Shown: positions 37,854 through 48,029, counted from the stretch's first letter. The stretch: DNA of 64,000 bases from Aureimonas glaciei (GCF_014643375.1 NZ_BMJJ01000012.1:1-64000); one strand, 5' to 3'. Program-made: numbers and translations. Notes: generated by a model from the letters alone, not told the origin.

Positions 37854-38075
37854 TCACCTCATCAGATCATAAGTGCTGCCATCGAGGCCCTGAAACGTCC
37901 ATTCGTCTTTCGTATTTAGTACCCGACCATCCCTCATCTGCCATGTGAAAGCTTCGGCGCCGGAACGATCGCTCGATTTTGGATTTGGAGAAATAGGCCT
38001 CTCGAATTTGCTGGCGTAATGCAACTGGCCTGATTCATCACTTAACTCAACTGTCGCAACAAGCCTCGTCACCAT
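37854..38075 (-). CDS. Small hypothetical protein (73 residues), first gene of a two-gene operon
   Basis: ATG 38075 is chosen because GGGGAGCAGGAA precedes it directly; an upstream ATG at 38108 would include this site. The sequence begins MVTRLVATVELSDESGQLHY and ends EWTFQGLDGSTYDL, mostly short beta strands. No signal peptide or known motif. It is followed closely by the 52-residue gene at 37688-37846. Confidence 0.5.
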   Translation of the reverse strand: MVTRLVATVELSDESGQLHYASKFERPISPNPKSSDRSGAEAFTWQMRDGRVLNTKDEWTFQGLDGSTYDLMR

Positions 38076-38108
38076 TTCCTGCTCCCCTGATTTGAGGAGT
38101 AGGATCAT

Positions 38109-38833
38109 ATCCCGTCGCGGCGGACACCTGTCGTGTTTTGTCGATTAGTTACCTCACTCTTTCGAGGTAGAGTCTCGACTGCAGTCAGATGGTCCCTCGC
38201 ATGGTCCGGCACCAGGCTGTCCTACTGCCGCGGCCCGGAAGTGCAGAAACTCGATATCAACCAGGGCTTACCAACTGATGTGAGTACTAGGCGGGAAGTG
38301 CGCTGAGCATTGTCATCATAAGCCGGCTTTGCGCCGGCATCGTTGGCTGGTTCGACCTCCCGCCAGGAAGGTTGCCATGCGCCGTCACGAATTGAACGAT
38401 GGGGAGGGGGGCAATCTCCGCGCCGTTTCTGCGGAACAACAGCGCGGAGTCGCCCGCGTTTAAGATCATCAGAGCTTTCGACACAGTTGTAGCTATAGGC
38501 GATGTCTGTGCCTTCTCGGCCATGCCGCCCGGCCAGAAAGAGGTAGCCTCCATAAGCCATAACCGGCAGACTATAGTCGATTCTAGTTGCCTTGTCATGC
38601 AGCATAGCGACAAGAGGCTGTCGGCGCGATGACCTTCTCCTTCGGTAGGTATTGAGTGGGACGGGCGGACACCGCCTTTAGAGGCATCAGAACACGCTCC
38701 GGTCCGACATCGCATCAGATCCCTCCCCACCGTGGGTCGGGGACATCTGCTTAAGGGATAATCGCTTCTGATCTTAGACATGTTAATTTGCGGTTGCCAA
38801 TTAACGGCGCGCGGGCGCCTCAGAGAAGGTGGG
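38109..38833. other. Region upstream of the cadherin-like/RTX gene
   Basis: About 720 bases. Frames at 38222-38605 (minus), 38287-38700 (minus) and 38399-38632 (plus) are all open and I cannot say that any is real. The last 150 bases should include the promoter of the gene at 38834. Confidence 0.35.
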
Positions 38834-41380
38834 ATGCAAGCCATGCACATCGTCAGAGGCTCGAAGCGGGCTGATGCTCTTGTCGGAACGGACATGGCTG
38901 ATCTGATCCTCGGCTTGTCCGGTGACGACAGCATCGATGCGAAGGCAGGTGCGGATTTCGTTGTGGCCGGACAAGGCGACGACATGGTCCGGGGTGGCCG
39001 CGGTGATGACACGCTGATCGGGGGGAGCGGAACCGATACGGCGGCTTTCGAGGGCTCGGTCGACAACATGGTGTTTCGAAACCATTGGGGCGGCATCCTT
39101 CAGGTGCAAGGATCCGAAGGTAAAGATACGCTTCAAGGGTTCGAGTACCTAAAAATTGGGGACAAGACCTACAGCGCCATGGGGCCGATCGCGCGCACTG
39201 ATCGCGTCGAGGTCGCTGAAAACCAGGCCATCAAAGTCGACGTTCTGGCCAACGACCAGTCGCTGTCGAACGGCGGGCTTAAGATCCAGAAGATCGGCGG
39301 CGGCAATGCCAGGGCCGGGGATACTGTTGCAGTGGTCGACGGCATTGCCGTCAAGCTCGATTTCGATGGCAAACTCGCGCTCGACCCCGGTGCTTCCTAC
39401 GACTCCCTGTCCGCCGGGGAAATGCTCGAAAGGGAATTTTCATACATCGTCGGCAACGGCTCCGGGAGCTTCGCTACCGCCAGGGTGAAGCTGACCATAT
39501 ACGGCAAGAACGACGGGCCGGTCGCCATCAGTGATACGGCATCCGCGCGGGAGGCCACGCCACTGATCATCGCCGCGTCGGATCTTTTGGCCAACGACAG
39601 GGATATCGACCGTCTCGATGTTCTGGCCGTCACGGGTGTTGCCGCAACGGATGGCACGCATGGCACGGTACTTCTGGAAGGCGGGCAGATCACCTACACG
39701 CCAGAAGCGGGCTATAGCGGCCCCGCGTCCTTTGACTACACGATAGGAGACGGCAAGGGGGCCGCGGCGACGGCTACCGTCAACGTTGAAGTGATCTCCG
39801 GGCAACCGAACGTCGCGCCCGATACGGCGGCGGTTATGGTCGCGACGGACGAGGGTGTGGCGATCGCGATAACACTGGCCGGTACCGACCCGGACGGGAC
39901 AGTTGCATCCTTCCAGGTCACGTCCCTTCCGAACGACGGAGGGCTGTTCCTGGATGCAGCCGGCACCCAGGCTGTCGATCCTGACAACATCCCGGCCGAT
40001 GCGGCAAACTCGGCGACAATATGGTTTATCCCAGGCCCCGTCTTGAACGGAACGGTGACGCTTGAATACGTCGCGGTGGACGACGACGAGGCGCGGGACG
40101 AGACGCCGTCAATTATAACGATCGAGGTCGCGCCCGTGGACGACGACGCACCGCTCATTACCTCAAATGGCGGCGGGGCCGCGGCGACGCTCTCGTTGAA
40201 CGAGAACAGCTTGGCTGTGACCGCCATTACTGTGACCGACTCGGACGACGACGGAGGGCCGCTTGCGCTCGCGCCCTTTGCGGCTCTGGCCGTGAACCAG
40301 GTCCTCTACTCTGTCGAAGGTACCGACGCGGCGCTGTTTTCGATCTCCGGGAGTGGTGACCTCGCCTTCCTGGCGGCGCCCGATTTCGAGAACCCGACCG
40401 ATTTTGACATGGACAACGTCTACGACGTCACGGTCCGGGTGACGGATCGTACGGGGCGGACTGACTCACAGGATATTGCTGTGACGATCTCGAACCTTCC
40501 CGGAAGTATCCTAGTCGGGGACCAGGACGTCAATCAGCGACAGGACACGCTGGTCGGAACGGGTGAGGAAGACACCATCTCTGGTCTGACGATGGCCGAT
40601 CTGCTCAGCGGTCTCGGCGGAAACGATTTCATCTCCGGCGGAAGCGGCGGCGACCTGCTGGATGGCGGTGACGGGGATGACACCCTGCTGGGTGACGAGG
40701 GTCCCGACACCCTGCTTGGTGGTGCCGGAGATGACTTCCTTGATGGCGGCAATAATGACGACAGGCTCGAGGGCGGTGATGGCGCCGACCTGATGATCGG
40801 AGGCAACGGGGTCGACACTTTCATCGGCGGACGGGGCGCCGACAGTATGACGGGTGGCGCGGGGCAGGACTGGGTAGACTACGGGGCCGAGGAACTGATC
40901 CAGCGCGGGAATGCAGAGACCCTGCGCGGGGTCGAGGTCAACCAGTTGGGAATAGACGACCCAAGTGATCCACTGCCCCATGATACGGCCGTCGACACGT
41001 TCGGCAACAGAGACCAGATCGTGGAAATCCGCAACGTGAATGGCACGTCCCTGAATGACTGGATCCGCGGCGGCGGGCAGGCCAACATCCTGCAGGGCAA
41101 TGCCGGGGACGACATCCTGAGGGGGCGGGGCGATAACGACATCGTTGACGGCGGCGCCGGGACTGATACGGCGGAATACAGCGGAAACTGGTCAGACTAC
41201 CAGATCACGCACAACGCCGACGGCTCCCTGACCGTGCGCGACCTTCGCCCAGGCGGCAATTTGTCAACGGATGGCATCGACACCGTCATCGACGTCGAGA
41301 GCTTCCAGTTCGCAGACGGTACCCGTGATCTTGCCAGTGTGTTGATCCCGGTGGTGCCGACTACTTTCGATTTGGCTTGA
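38834..41380 (+). CDS. Cadherin-like/RTX repeat protein, probable type I secreted adhesin
   Basis: About 848 residues from ATG 38834, which has GAAGG four bases upstream. An RTX block lies at the very N-terminus (residues 10-65, LVGTDMADLILGLSGDD), then several Ig/cadherin-type beta domains: VAENQAIKVDVLANDQSLSN, DTASAREATPLIIAASDLLA, a third beginning DTAAVMVATDEGVAI and a cadherin-like domain with SLNENSLAVTAITVTDSDDDG. A second RTX block (about 590-680) and a final one (about 760-790) follow, and the end EYSGNWSDYQITHN ... FADGTRDLASVLI is typical of type I substrates. It probably acts as a Ca2+-stabilised surface or matrix protein. The exporter may be the pair at 23-26 kb. An insertion sequence cluster separates it from that island. 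Confidence 0.85.
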   Translation: MQAMHIVRGSKRADALVGTDMADLILGLSGDDSIDAKAGADFVVAGQGDDMVRGGRGDDTLIGGSGTDTAAFEGSVDNMVFRNHWGGILQVQGSEGKDTLQGFEYLKIGDKTYSAMGPIARTDRVEVAENQAIKVDVLANDQSLSNGGLKIQKIGGGNARAGDTVAVVDGIAVKLDFDGKLALDPGASYDSLSAGEMLEREFSYIVGNGSGSFATARVKLTIYGKNDGPVAISDTASAREATPLIIAASDLLANDRDIDRLDVLAVTGVAATDGTHGTVLLEGGQITYTPEAGYSGPASFDYTIGDGKGAAATATVNVEVISGQPNVAPDTAAVMVATDEGVAIAITLAGTDPDGTVASFQVTSLPNDGGLFLDAAGTQAVDPDNIPADAANSATIWFIPGPVLNGTVTLEYVAVDDDEARDETPSIITIEVAPVDDDAPLITSNGGGAAATLSLNENSLAVTAITVTDSDDDGGPLALAPFAALAVNQVLYSVEGTDAALFSISGSGDLAFLAAPDFENPTDFDMDNVYDVTVRVTDRTGRTDSQDIAVTISNLPGSILVGDQDVNQRQDTLVGTGEEDTISGLTMADLLSGLGGNDFISGGSGGDLLDGGDGDDTLLGDEGPDTLLGGAGDDFLDGGNNDDRLEGGDGADLMIGGNGVDTFIGGRGADSMTGGAGQDWVDYGAEELIQRGNAETLRGVEVNQLGIDDPSDPLPHDTAVDTFGNRDQIVEIRNVNGTSLNDWIRGGGQANILQGNAGDDILRGRGDNDIVDGGAGTDTAEYSGNWSDYQITHNADGSLTVRDLRPGGNLSTDGIDTVIDVESFQFADGTRDLASVLIPVVPTTFDLA

Positions 41381-41751
41381 CGCAGGCTCCTCCGACTCGA
41401 CATGGACGCCAGCTTGAACACTTCTTCCACGGCGCCAAAACGCCTCTTGCCTGCGATACCGTTATGCATTCCTGCGGTACGTCAGGGACATCGCGGCAGT
41501 AAGACAAAGTAGGTCGTCGAACGTACATTGCGCAACTCTCTAAACCGGAGAACTGGCACGACGCGTCCCGAATGGCACTGAACCAAATTGCTGACGATCG
41601 AGAACAACGACTTCTGTAACTTATGAATGCGGACTACTCTTAGGTCTTTACAAGACACGCGCTGGCAATGATACGATTTTATCGTAGCTTGGGGCCGACC
41701 TGCCATAGCTCGTGACTTGAGACTGAAATGGCGCAGCGAGGATCCTATCGC
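41381..41751. other. Spacer between the RTX adhesin and FecR genes
   Basis: Relatively AT-rich; no reading frame or terminator I can support. It should contain the promoter of the FecR-cyclase pair. Confidence 0.35.
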
Positions 41752-42267
41752 ATGGCAAAGCGCGATGTCTTTCTTGGCGCGGCTTCCGCCTTTCTTGCCA
41801 CTTTTCCCTGTGCCGCAAGCTTTGCGCAGAGTGCCTCCAGTTGCGTTTCCGTGGAGCTGCGCAATCCTGCGCGCGTGGCCGTTCGGTGCCCCGGGGGTCT
41901 CGTGCTCGAGGCAGAGGCGGCGACAGGGCTGCTAATCCGGGCGCCGACCTCAGGCGGGCCGCCGACCTCTGCCGAGGTGTCTGGTCAGGCCGTACTGATT
42001 AACCTTAGCCTGCCGCGTCGCTTCGAGATCCGCACCCCCCACGCGATCGCGTCAGTACGCGGGACGGTCTACGCTGTCGAGGTCACGACTGGCTCGACAG
42101 CCGTGTTCGTCGCGGAGGGCAAGGTTCAGGTCGCGAAGAGAGGCGGGCGCGGTGTCGCAATCCTGGGACCAGGCGAGGGTGTGGACGTGACCTCCGGCGT
42201 CGAACTGACGGTGCGCCGCTGGCCCGAGCAACGCGTGCGGCGCCTTCTGTCCCGCTTCGGTCGCTGA
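41752..42267 (+). CDS. Periplasmic FecR-domain protein
   Basis: A 171-residue protein from ATG 41752 (GAGGA upstream); ATG 41728 is an alternative. A signal peptide (VFLGAASAFLATFPCAASFA) is followed by a FecR domain with FEIRTPHAIASVRGTVYAVE, then TAVFVAEGKVQVA and ILGPGEGVDV. FecR domains sense or transmit periplasmic signals and are often encoded next to CHASE2-domain cyclases, as here: the cyclase starts five bases after the stop. They likely form one signalling unit. Confidence 0.85.
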   Translation: MAKRDVFLGAASAFLATFPCAASFAQSASSCVSVELRNPARVAVRCPGGLVLEAEAATGLLIRAPTSGGPPTSAEVSGQAVLINLSLPRRFEIRTPHAIASVRGTVYAVEVTTGSTAVFVAEGKVQVAKRGGRGVAILGPGEGVDVTSGVELTVRRWPEQRVRRLLSRFGR

Positions 42268-42272
42268 CGTCG

Positions 42273-44150
42273 ATGCGCGTCGGCGGACTGCTGCGCCGGT
42301 TCGGCGGCGCGACGCTCGTCGTCGCTGCGCTGGCGTGGGTCGCCTGGCTCGGCGCCCGGCATCTTGGAGGCGAGCGCAGCGCGGTCGACGTCCTGGAGGA
42401 TCCGCTGACGGACTGGCGCACGCTCCTGGCGGGGCCGGTCGCTCCGCCCGCCACGGTCGTCATCGTCGCCATTGACGATGCGACCGTAGCCGCGGAAGGC
42501 GGTTACCCTCTCGACCGGCAGCGCCTGGCCGTCCTTCTCGATGCCGTGAGGGCGGCTGGGGCGCAGGTGCTGGCAATCGACATTCTCTTAATCGACCCGC
42601 AGGCGGCGCAGAGCGATGCCGCACTGGCACGAGCGCTGTCGGCGGGGCCTACCGTGATAGCCGCGGCAGGCCGGTTCGCAAGGGAAGGCCGGGGTGCCGC
42701 CGGCGCCCCTTTGGTGACCGAGCAGCTTCGACCCCTGCGGGCTTTTGAGGCGGTCGCCGATGTCGGTCTTGCCAATGTCGCGACGACCGATAGCGGCACG
42801 CCGCGCCACCTGCCGCTGCTGTTCATGGGCGACGCCGGTCCCATACCCGGTTTCGCCCTTCGAGCTGCCGCGCTCCGAGAGTCCACCGATCCGATCCTGA
42901 CGAAGAACAGCATCCAGATCGGCAGCCTTTCCATCCCGCTGGACCTGAACTGGCACCTGCCGATCCGCTTTTCTGGCCCGTCTGGATCGATCCGCACGAT
43001 CAGCGCGAGCGCCTTCCTGTCTGGCCAGGACAACGCGCCCCGGCTCGATGGAACGATTGCCGTCGTTGGTGTCACCGCAACCGCTGTCGGCGATACCTTC
43101 GGGACGCCGTTCGATCCCGTGACGCCAGGCGTCGAGGTGCAGGCGACCGGGATCGCGGCACTCGTTGGCGGCCCCCGGCTCGTTCGCAACGATGCCGTTC
43201 GCCGGAGCGATGTTGCCATAGCGCTGGCCCTGGCGACTGGCGGAACCCTGCTCGCCCTCTGCCTCCCCCTGACGCAGAGCCTCCCGATCATGGCGCTTTT
43301 GCTCACATTCGTTCTTGCCGGAACGGCGGTCGCGTTCTCCGCCGGAATCTGGATGAGCAGCGGGTTGCCGTTGGTCGCCGCGGTTCCGCCTTTCGCTGCC
43401 GCCGCTTTCCGTCGGCAGCTCGCCGAGCGACGGAGGGCCCGGGCCGCTGCCGATGCCGAGACCGAGCTTCGACGGTTTCAGCCGGCCGCCATCGCCGAGC
43501 GGATTGCCCATGACGCGACCTTCCTGCAAGAGCCGGTCGAGCAGCAGGCCGCCGTCATGTTCATTGACATCGCCGGCTTCAGCACACGCAGCGAAGCCAT
43601 CGGCCCGGTGCGAACGCAGGATCTTTTGAAGGGCTTCCACACGCTTGTCGTGGACGTCGCCGAGTCCCATGGCGGACTCGTGCTTAACTTCATGGGAGAC
43701 GGTGCGATCATGGTGTTCGGGGCGCTGGACACGGTGCCGGATCCGGCGGGACGGGCTTTCGAGACGGGGGTCGAACTTTCATCGCGGGCGCTCGAGTGGC
43801 TGGAGCACCAAGCGGGCGATGGCCATGGTTTGGGCGTGAGGCTCGGCCTGCATTTCGGGCCCGTGATCCTCTCGCGCTTGGGTCATCGCGACCACCAGCA
43901 GATCAGCGTCAGTGGTAACACCGTCAATCTTGCTAGCCGGCTGATGGAGGTAGCGAAAAGCGAAGGAGCAGTCATGGCTGCGTCGGCAGCGCTGCTCGGT
44001 GCGATGGAACCCGGTCGCGGATCGGCGAACCCGCCGGACGGGCTGCGCCCCGTCGACATTCGCGGGTTGCGCGAGATTGTCACAGTCGCGCTCTGGTTTT
44101 CGGCTGCGCGACCCGGTCGCCAGACGCCCGATTGGTCGGCGAACTTCTGA
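42273..44150 (+). CDS. CHASE2-domain adenylate/guanylate cyclase (class III)
   Basis: A 625-residue membrane protein. An N-terminal helix precedes a periplasmic CHASE2 domain (about 40-310, with VVIVAIDDATVA and ... FIGTPFDPVTPGVEVQA-like sequence), then three membrane helices (about 315-385) and a class III cyclase domain (about 415-600). The metal-binding Asp residues are present (MFIDIAGFS and FMGDGAIMVF), as is the transition-state Asn/Arg pair (SGNTVNLASRL). At the position usually held by the base-selecting Lys before the second Asp there is Asn (LNFMGDG), so the nucleotide preference cannot be assumed. It is the second gene of a FecR-cyclase operon and should convert a periplasmic signal into cAMP or cGMP. 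Confidence 0.9.
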   Translation: MRVGGLLRRFGGATLVVAALAWVAWLGARHLGGERSAVDVLEDPLTDWRTLLAGPVAPPATVVIVAIDDATVAAEGGYPLDRQRLAVLLDAVRAAGAQVLAIDILLIDPQAAQSDAALARALSAGPTVIAAAGRFAREGRGAAGAPLVTEQLRPLRAFEAVADVGLANVATTDSGTPRHLPLLFMGDAGPIPGFALRAAALRESTDPILTKNSIQIGSLSIPLDLNWHLPIRFSGPSGSIRTISASAFLSGQDNAPRLDGTIAVVGVTATAVGDTFGTPFDPVTPGVEVQATGIAALVGGPRLVRNDAVRRSDVAIALALATGGTLLALCLPLTQSLPIMALLLTFVLAGTAVAFSAGIWMSSGLPLVAAVPPFAAAAFRRQLAERRRARAAADAETELRRFQPAAIAERIAHDATFLQEPVEQQAAVMFIDIAGFSTRSEAIGPVRTQDLLKGFHTLVVDVAESHGGLVLNFMGDGAIMVFGALDTVPDPAGRAFETGVELSSRALEWLEHQAGDGHGLGVRLGLHFGPVILSRLGHRDHQQISVSGNTVNLASRLMEVAKSEGAVMAASAALLGAMEPGRGSANPPDGLRPVDIRGLREIVTVALWFSAARPGRQTPDWSANF

Positions 44151-44605
44151 AAAAGGCGGACCTCGTCCTTCCCTGCCGTGCAGGGGAGCATCTCGGTGCG
44201 GTCGGCGGCTCTACGCCTGACAGTAGCGGGCTTCGGACGTCCCAGGAGCGATGCTCGCTACGCGAGATAGGCCGTCGACCGTTGAAGCGGAAGACCGAAG
44301 AATGCGTCTGGGCGCCAACGCGAACTGACCAGAATGGACAATGGTCGCCGATCGCGCCCCTCTCGTCGCCAAAGAGGACGCGCGCCGATGAGATCGATAC
44401 GCTTAATGCAGGCCGGATTAAGTCGTCCACGCCACTCGTCAGGGTCCCTTATTCCAGGTCGTTAAGCGACAATCCGGTCTTTCACCTGCTCTCCAGATCT
44501 CGCGCCGCACTGCTTCTCCAGGCCGAGTGTCCGGTGGTAAAGCGCGAACGCGACTAAAAAAGTGCCGCCTCCGAGCACTGACAAGCGCTTTTCAGTTCCC
44601 CTTTG
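44151..44605. other. Spacer downstream of the cyclase
   Basis: No supported gene. The two flanking genes converge here and I see no clear intrinsic terminator. Confidence 0.4.
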
Positions 44606-46483
44606 TCATAACTGGCCAAGGTCCGGCGGCGAGGCACCGAACCAGTTTTTCTGCATCAGCAGTCGGGCATCCTCGGCCGCTCGGACATCCCCGCGCATTT
44701 CGGCCGCCCTTAGCAATCCTGCTGCCACCCAGCCATTGTTAGGGGAGCGCTCCAAGGCCGCTCGGAAGGCTGCTTCCGCTTCCTCAGCTCTGCCCTGTTC
44801 CAGCAACGCCGCACCGACAGACTGATGCAGGGGATAGTACCAGAACGGCGGCTCCATATAGGGAATCTGATCCTGAATCGCCGCCAGTTCAGCAAACATG
44901 CCGGCGGCCTTAGCATGGTCGTCGTCGGCCTGCGCGACCCTGGCCTCGATCACCTTGGCGGATATGGCAAGGAGGGCGGGACCGGGCACGCCCTGGGCTG
45001 GCATCGCCGTTATGTCGGGTGCCTGGGTTAGGGCATCGATCGCAGCCGCCTCGTCGAGGGCAGCCTGTCGCCGCCCAGTTCTGGCCAGGACGACGCCTCG
45101 TGCGTAGTGCCACGCCGCCCGCACGAACGGAAAACCCGCCGCGGGCTCGGGGAGGGCGAGCACCTTGTCGGGCGCGGAGAAATGCGCGTGGACAGCGTAT
45201 GGTGCCGCCGCGATGGGTTGCGTCCAGGGAACATCTCGCTTGGCTCGGTCTGAGACCATGTCGGCGAGCGCCTCGGCTGCGCCCAAGGCCGTGGCTCCGT
45301 CGCCGCCCATCAAGGCCGAGGTCAGGATGAAGTGGACGTTGTGGGCATGATAGCCCTCGGCATAGAGCAGGCTCGCACCACCTTGCTGGATCAGATCCTC
45401 GTCGGCCTTTGCAGCGCGGATGTTTGCCTCCAGGCTGTCCCTCCATCGTCCCGTGCGGTACCAGATGTGACTGGGCATGTGCACGAGATGCCCAGCGCCC
45501 GGCATCAACGCCTCGAGCCGTCGCGCATGCGGTATCGCCCGTTCCATGTAGTTCGATGCCTCGACGGCATGGATGTAGAGATGGATAGCTCCGGGGTGAT
45601 CCGGATCCGGCACCAACGGTCTGAGCTGGGTATCGCCGAGTACCGCCTCGAGCAGGGCCACCATGTGGGCGGTGCGGCCCTTCGGCGTTCTGCCATCCTC
45701 GCCCCAGTAGTCCCAAGGCGAAAGATTCATGATCGCGTCGGCTGTGAGCACGGCGATATGGGCGTCTTCGGGAAAACGTGCCTGCACTGCCTGCATGGCG
45801 TCGGCGTATGCTTCGTCGAGTGCCCTGCGGTCGGAGGCCGCGTCGGCGGAGTGCCGCCTGGCGAGCGCCTCGATCACGGCTGCCTGCTTCTCGTCGGCGT
45901 TCGGCAGGCGCCGGCGCGCCTCTTGCAGCGCCGCCAGTGCGCGCGCATTGGCATCCTCCTGCATGGGATAGTTGATGTGCGGCCCCAATACCCAGGCTTC
46001 CCCCCAAAAGCACATGGCACAATTGGGATCCAGTTCCTGCGCCGCCCGAAAGGCTCTGGCCGCCTCGGCATGGTTGAAACCCCAGCCAAGGCGATAGCCC
46101 TGGTCAAAATAGGAGCGTGCCTCGGGCACCATCTGCCCGGCCGCCGGCCAGCTTAGCCTGCCCAAGTTGTCATAGAGTTTCGGGCGCGCCTTGCTCTGGG
46201 GAGCAGCGGCGCCCGACGGCAGATCGCGGCCATAGGCTCCAATTTCGGTGCCGCCGGGTTTGCTCTGCGCGGGGGCGCGAGCTTCAGCGCGGTATTGCTC
46301 TCCTTCGGACGAAAGCTGTGCCAGTTGCCAAAGCCTGTGGAGGTGGTGCGCTCGTGGTCCCTTATGTCCGTCTAGGGGACAACCCACAACGATACTGCTT
46401 GAAAGAAGCATGGTGACGGCAACGGTTGCGAACAAGGGGGCATGCGTTGAGAGGGGGCGACGCCCTGCGTTTCCTATCGTCAT
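44606..46483 (-). CDS. Exported tetratricopeptide-repeat protein
   Basis: About 625 residues. ATG 46483 is chosen because GGAG lies at 46490-46493, six bases upstream; the in-frame ATGs at 46507 and 46495 lack this. The start contains a signal-like hydrophobic stretch (LFATVAVTMLLSSSIVVGC) ending in Cys, possibly a lipobox. The body shows TPR-type helices: YFDQGYRLGWGFNHAEAARA, FRAAQELDPNCAMCFWGEAW, and the last repeats GAALLEQGRAEEAEAAFRAA and LERSPNNGWVAAGLLRAAEM. The type is common in proteobacteria but has no established function. The CAMCFWGEAW motif is characteristic of this group. Confidence 0.75.
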   Translation of the reverse strand: MTIGNAGRRPLSTHAPLFATVAVTMLLSSSIVVGCPLDGHKGPRAHHLHRLWQLAQLSSEGEQYRAEARAPAQSKPGGTEIGAYGRDLPSGAAAPQSKARPKLYDNLGRLSWPAAGQMVPEARSYFDQGYRLGWGFNHAEAARAFRAAQELDPNCAMCFWGEAWVLGPHINYPMQEDANARALAALQEARRRLPNADEKQAAVIEALARRHSADAASDRRALDEAYADAMQAVQARFPEDAHIAVLTADAIMNLSPWDYWGEDGRTPKGRTAHMVALLEAVLGDTQLRPLVPDPDHPGAIHLYIHAVEASNYMERAIPHARRLEALMPGAGHLVHMPSHIWYRTGRWRDSLEANIRAAKADEDLIQQGGASLLYAEGYHAHNVHFILTSALMGGDGATALGAAEALADMVSDRAKRDVPWTQPIAAAPYAVHAHFSAPDKVLALPEPAAGFPFVRAAWHYARGVVLARTGRRQAALDEAAAIDALTQAPDITAMPAQGVPGPALLAISAKVIEARVAQADDDHAKAAGMFAELAAIQDQIPYMEPPFWYYPLHQSVGAALLEQGRAEEAEAAFRAALERSPNNGWVAAGLLRAAEMRGDVRAAEDARLLMQKNWFGASPPDLGQL

Positions 46484-46970
46484 GACGAACTCCATGAGTC
46501 GGTTCACGCCAAGACGCGAGCGTCCAGCTCGCGCCGGTCTCGAGGATCGAATGCAACGACATTCCTGCGTTCGCGTGTGGCTGTGCCAGCCCCGTTCGCC
46601 GCTTTAGCCGATCACGCATCCGCCGCCAAAACATGCGGCAGACAGCCATTATACACCCGGTTCGATAAGCGTGCCATTGCTTGGAGGCTAAAGGAGTAGT
46701 GGCGCCTAACGACACTTTGGGAAACAGCGTCGAGAGCCGAACGGCGACTTCCGCCTGATCGCCCGAAATTTCTCCGTCCCTCTCTGGCCCGTTCGCGTCG
46801 CATTCTGATCGTCCGCTTCCGGGCCCACGCCCGGCGAAACCCGTCGTTCGGCTGGTGACCCAGAAGAAGCCTGCCATTCCCGCACTACGCAGTTGCGGGG
46901 CCGACACTTCCACCGCACCAAATTGGCAGCATCTGGTCAGGACCCAAGGTCAAAGGTATGCTCATTTTCC
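46484..46970. other. Divergent intergenic region between TPR and hydrolase-LuxR genes
   Basis: About 490 bases between divergent genes. No additional gene or binding site is supported. Confidence 0.35.
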
Positions 46971-48029
46971 ATGACGTTGCGCCAGCACATACGGTTCTGC
47001 AAATCTGCTGACGGCACGCAGATAGCCGTGGCGACCTGCGGGGAAGGCCCGGTCATTCTGCGTGCCGCGCACTGGTTGAGCCATTGTCAGTACGACCTTG
47101 AGAGCCCCGTTTGGCGACCATGGCTCTACGCCTTCTCGGCCTCTCACCGCTTCGTGCGCTACGATCCGCGTGGCTGCGGCTTGTCGGACCGTTTCGTGTC
47201 CGACCTGTCGCTCGACGCTTGGCAAGCCGACCTTGAGGCCGTTGCCGCTACGATCCCGGAGCCGCGCTTCGTACTAATGGGGTTGTCACAAGGCGGAGCT
47301 CTTGCGGTGCGGTTTGCCGCCTCTTGTCCTGAGCGAGTAACGCACTTGGTGCTCATCAATGCTTATGCGCAAGGCGCCCGTGTGCGGGCCAAGACGGCCG
47401 AGGAACTGTTCGAGGCCGAAACCTACGTCAACTTTACCCGCATTGGTTGGGGGCGGGAGAATCCCGCGTTCTGCCATTTTCACACTAACCTGTTTATTCC
47501 CGATGGTTCGGATGAGCAGCACCGTTGGTGGGGCAACCTGGAGCAGAGGACGGCCAGCGCAGAGGTTGCGGCAGCGATCCTCCGAGAGGTGCAGGGAATC
47601 GACGTTATCGACATAGCATCCCAAGTCCGGGTGCCTACCCTCATCCTGCATTGCCGGGGCGACATGCGCGTGCCCTTCGATGAGGGCTGCAAGCTGGCGG
47701 CCTCCATTCCTGGCGCACTGTTCGTTCCGCTCGAAAGCCGCAACCATGTGCTGCTGCCAGACGAGCCGGCATGGAACGTCCTGCACCGGGAGATCGCCAA
47801 TTTTCTGGGATACGATGCCAGCACGCCATCGATTGCGTTGAAGCGTGCCGCTCTGACAGCAACTGAGGCAGCCGTCATGGAACTGGTCGCCAATGGGCTC
47901 AACAACCGCGAGATCGCGCTGAAGCTGGGCAAGAGCGAGAAGACTGTTAGAAATCAGCTTTCGACGATCTTCGACAAGCTCGGCGTGCACAGTCGCGCGC
48001 AGGCGATCGTGCTGACGCTTAGGCACTAA
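46971..48029 (+). CDS. Alpha/beta hydrolase fused to a LuxR-type DNA-binding domain
   Basis: A 352-residue protein. Residues 1-275 form an alpha/beta hydrolase with the nucleophile elbow GLSQGG, a catalytic Asp in HCRGDMRVPF and His in ESRNHVLLPDEP. Residues 285-350 are a LuxR helix-turn-helix: LTATEAAVMELVANGLNNRE, then SEKTVRNQLSTIFDKLGVHS. The regulator may sense a small ester or lactone with its hydrolase domain, or destroy it; this architecture is known but poorly characterised. ATG 46971 has only a distant AAAGG. A methyltransferase gene follows 145 bases later in the same direction, a possible target or partner. Confidence 0.85.
   Translation: MTLRQHIRFCKSADGTQIAVATCGEGPVILRAAHWLSHCQYDLESPVWRPWLYAFSASHRFVRYDPRGCGLSDRFVSDLSLDAWQADLEAVAATIPEPRFVLMGLSQGGALAVRFAASCPERVTHLVLINAYAQGARVRAKTAEELFEAETYVNFTRIGWGRENPAFCHFHTNLFIPDGSDEQHRWWGNLEQRTASAEVAAAILREVQGIDVIDIASQVRVPTLILHCRGDMRVPFDEGCKLAASIPGALFVPLESRNHVLLPDEPAWNVLHREIANFLGYDASTPSIALKRAALTATEAAVMELVANGLNNREIALKLGKSEKTVRNQLSTIFDKLGVHSRAQAIVLTLRH

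Noticed and set aside
38222-38632. Overlapping frames on both strands (127 codons minus, 77 codons plus)
   Set aside because: All are open and none has a family match or convincing ribosome binding site, so I could not choose between them.
45332-46156. A 274-codon plus-strand frame
   Set aside because: Antisense to the exported TPR protein and without its own signature.
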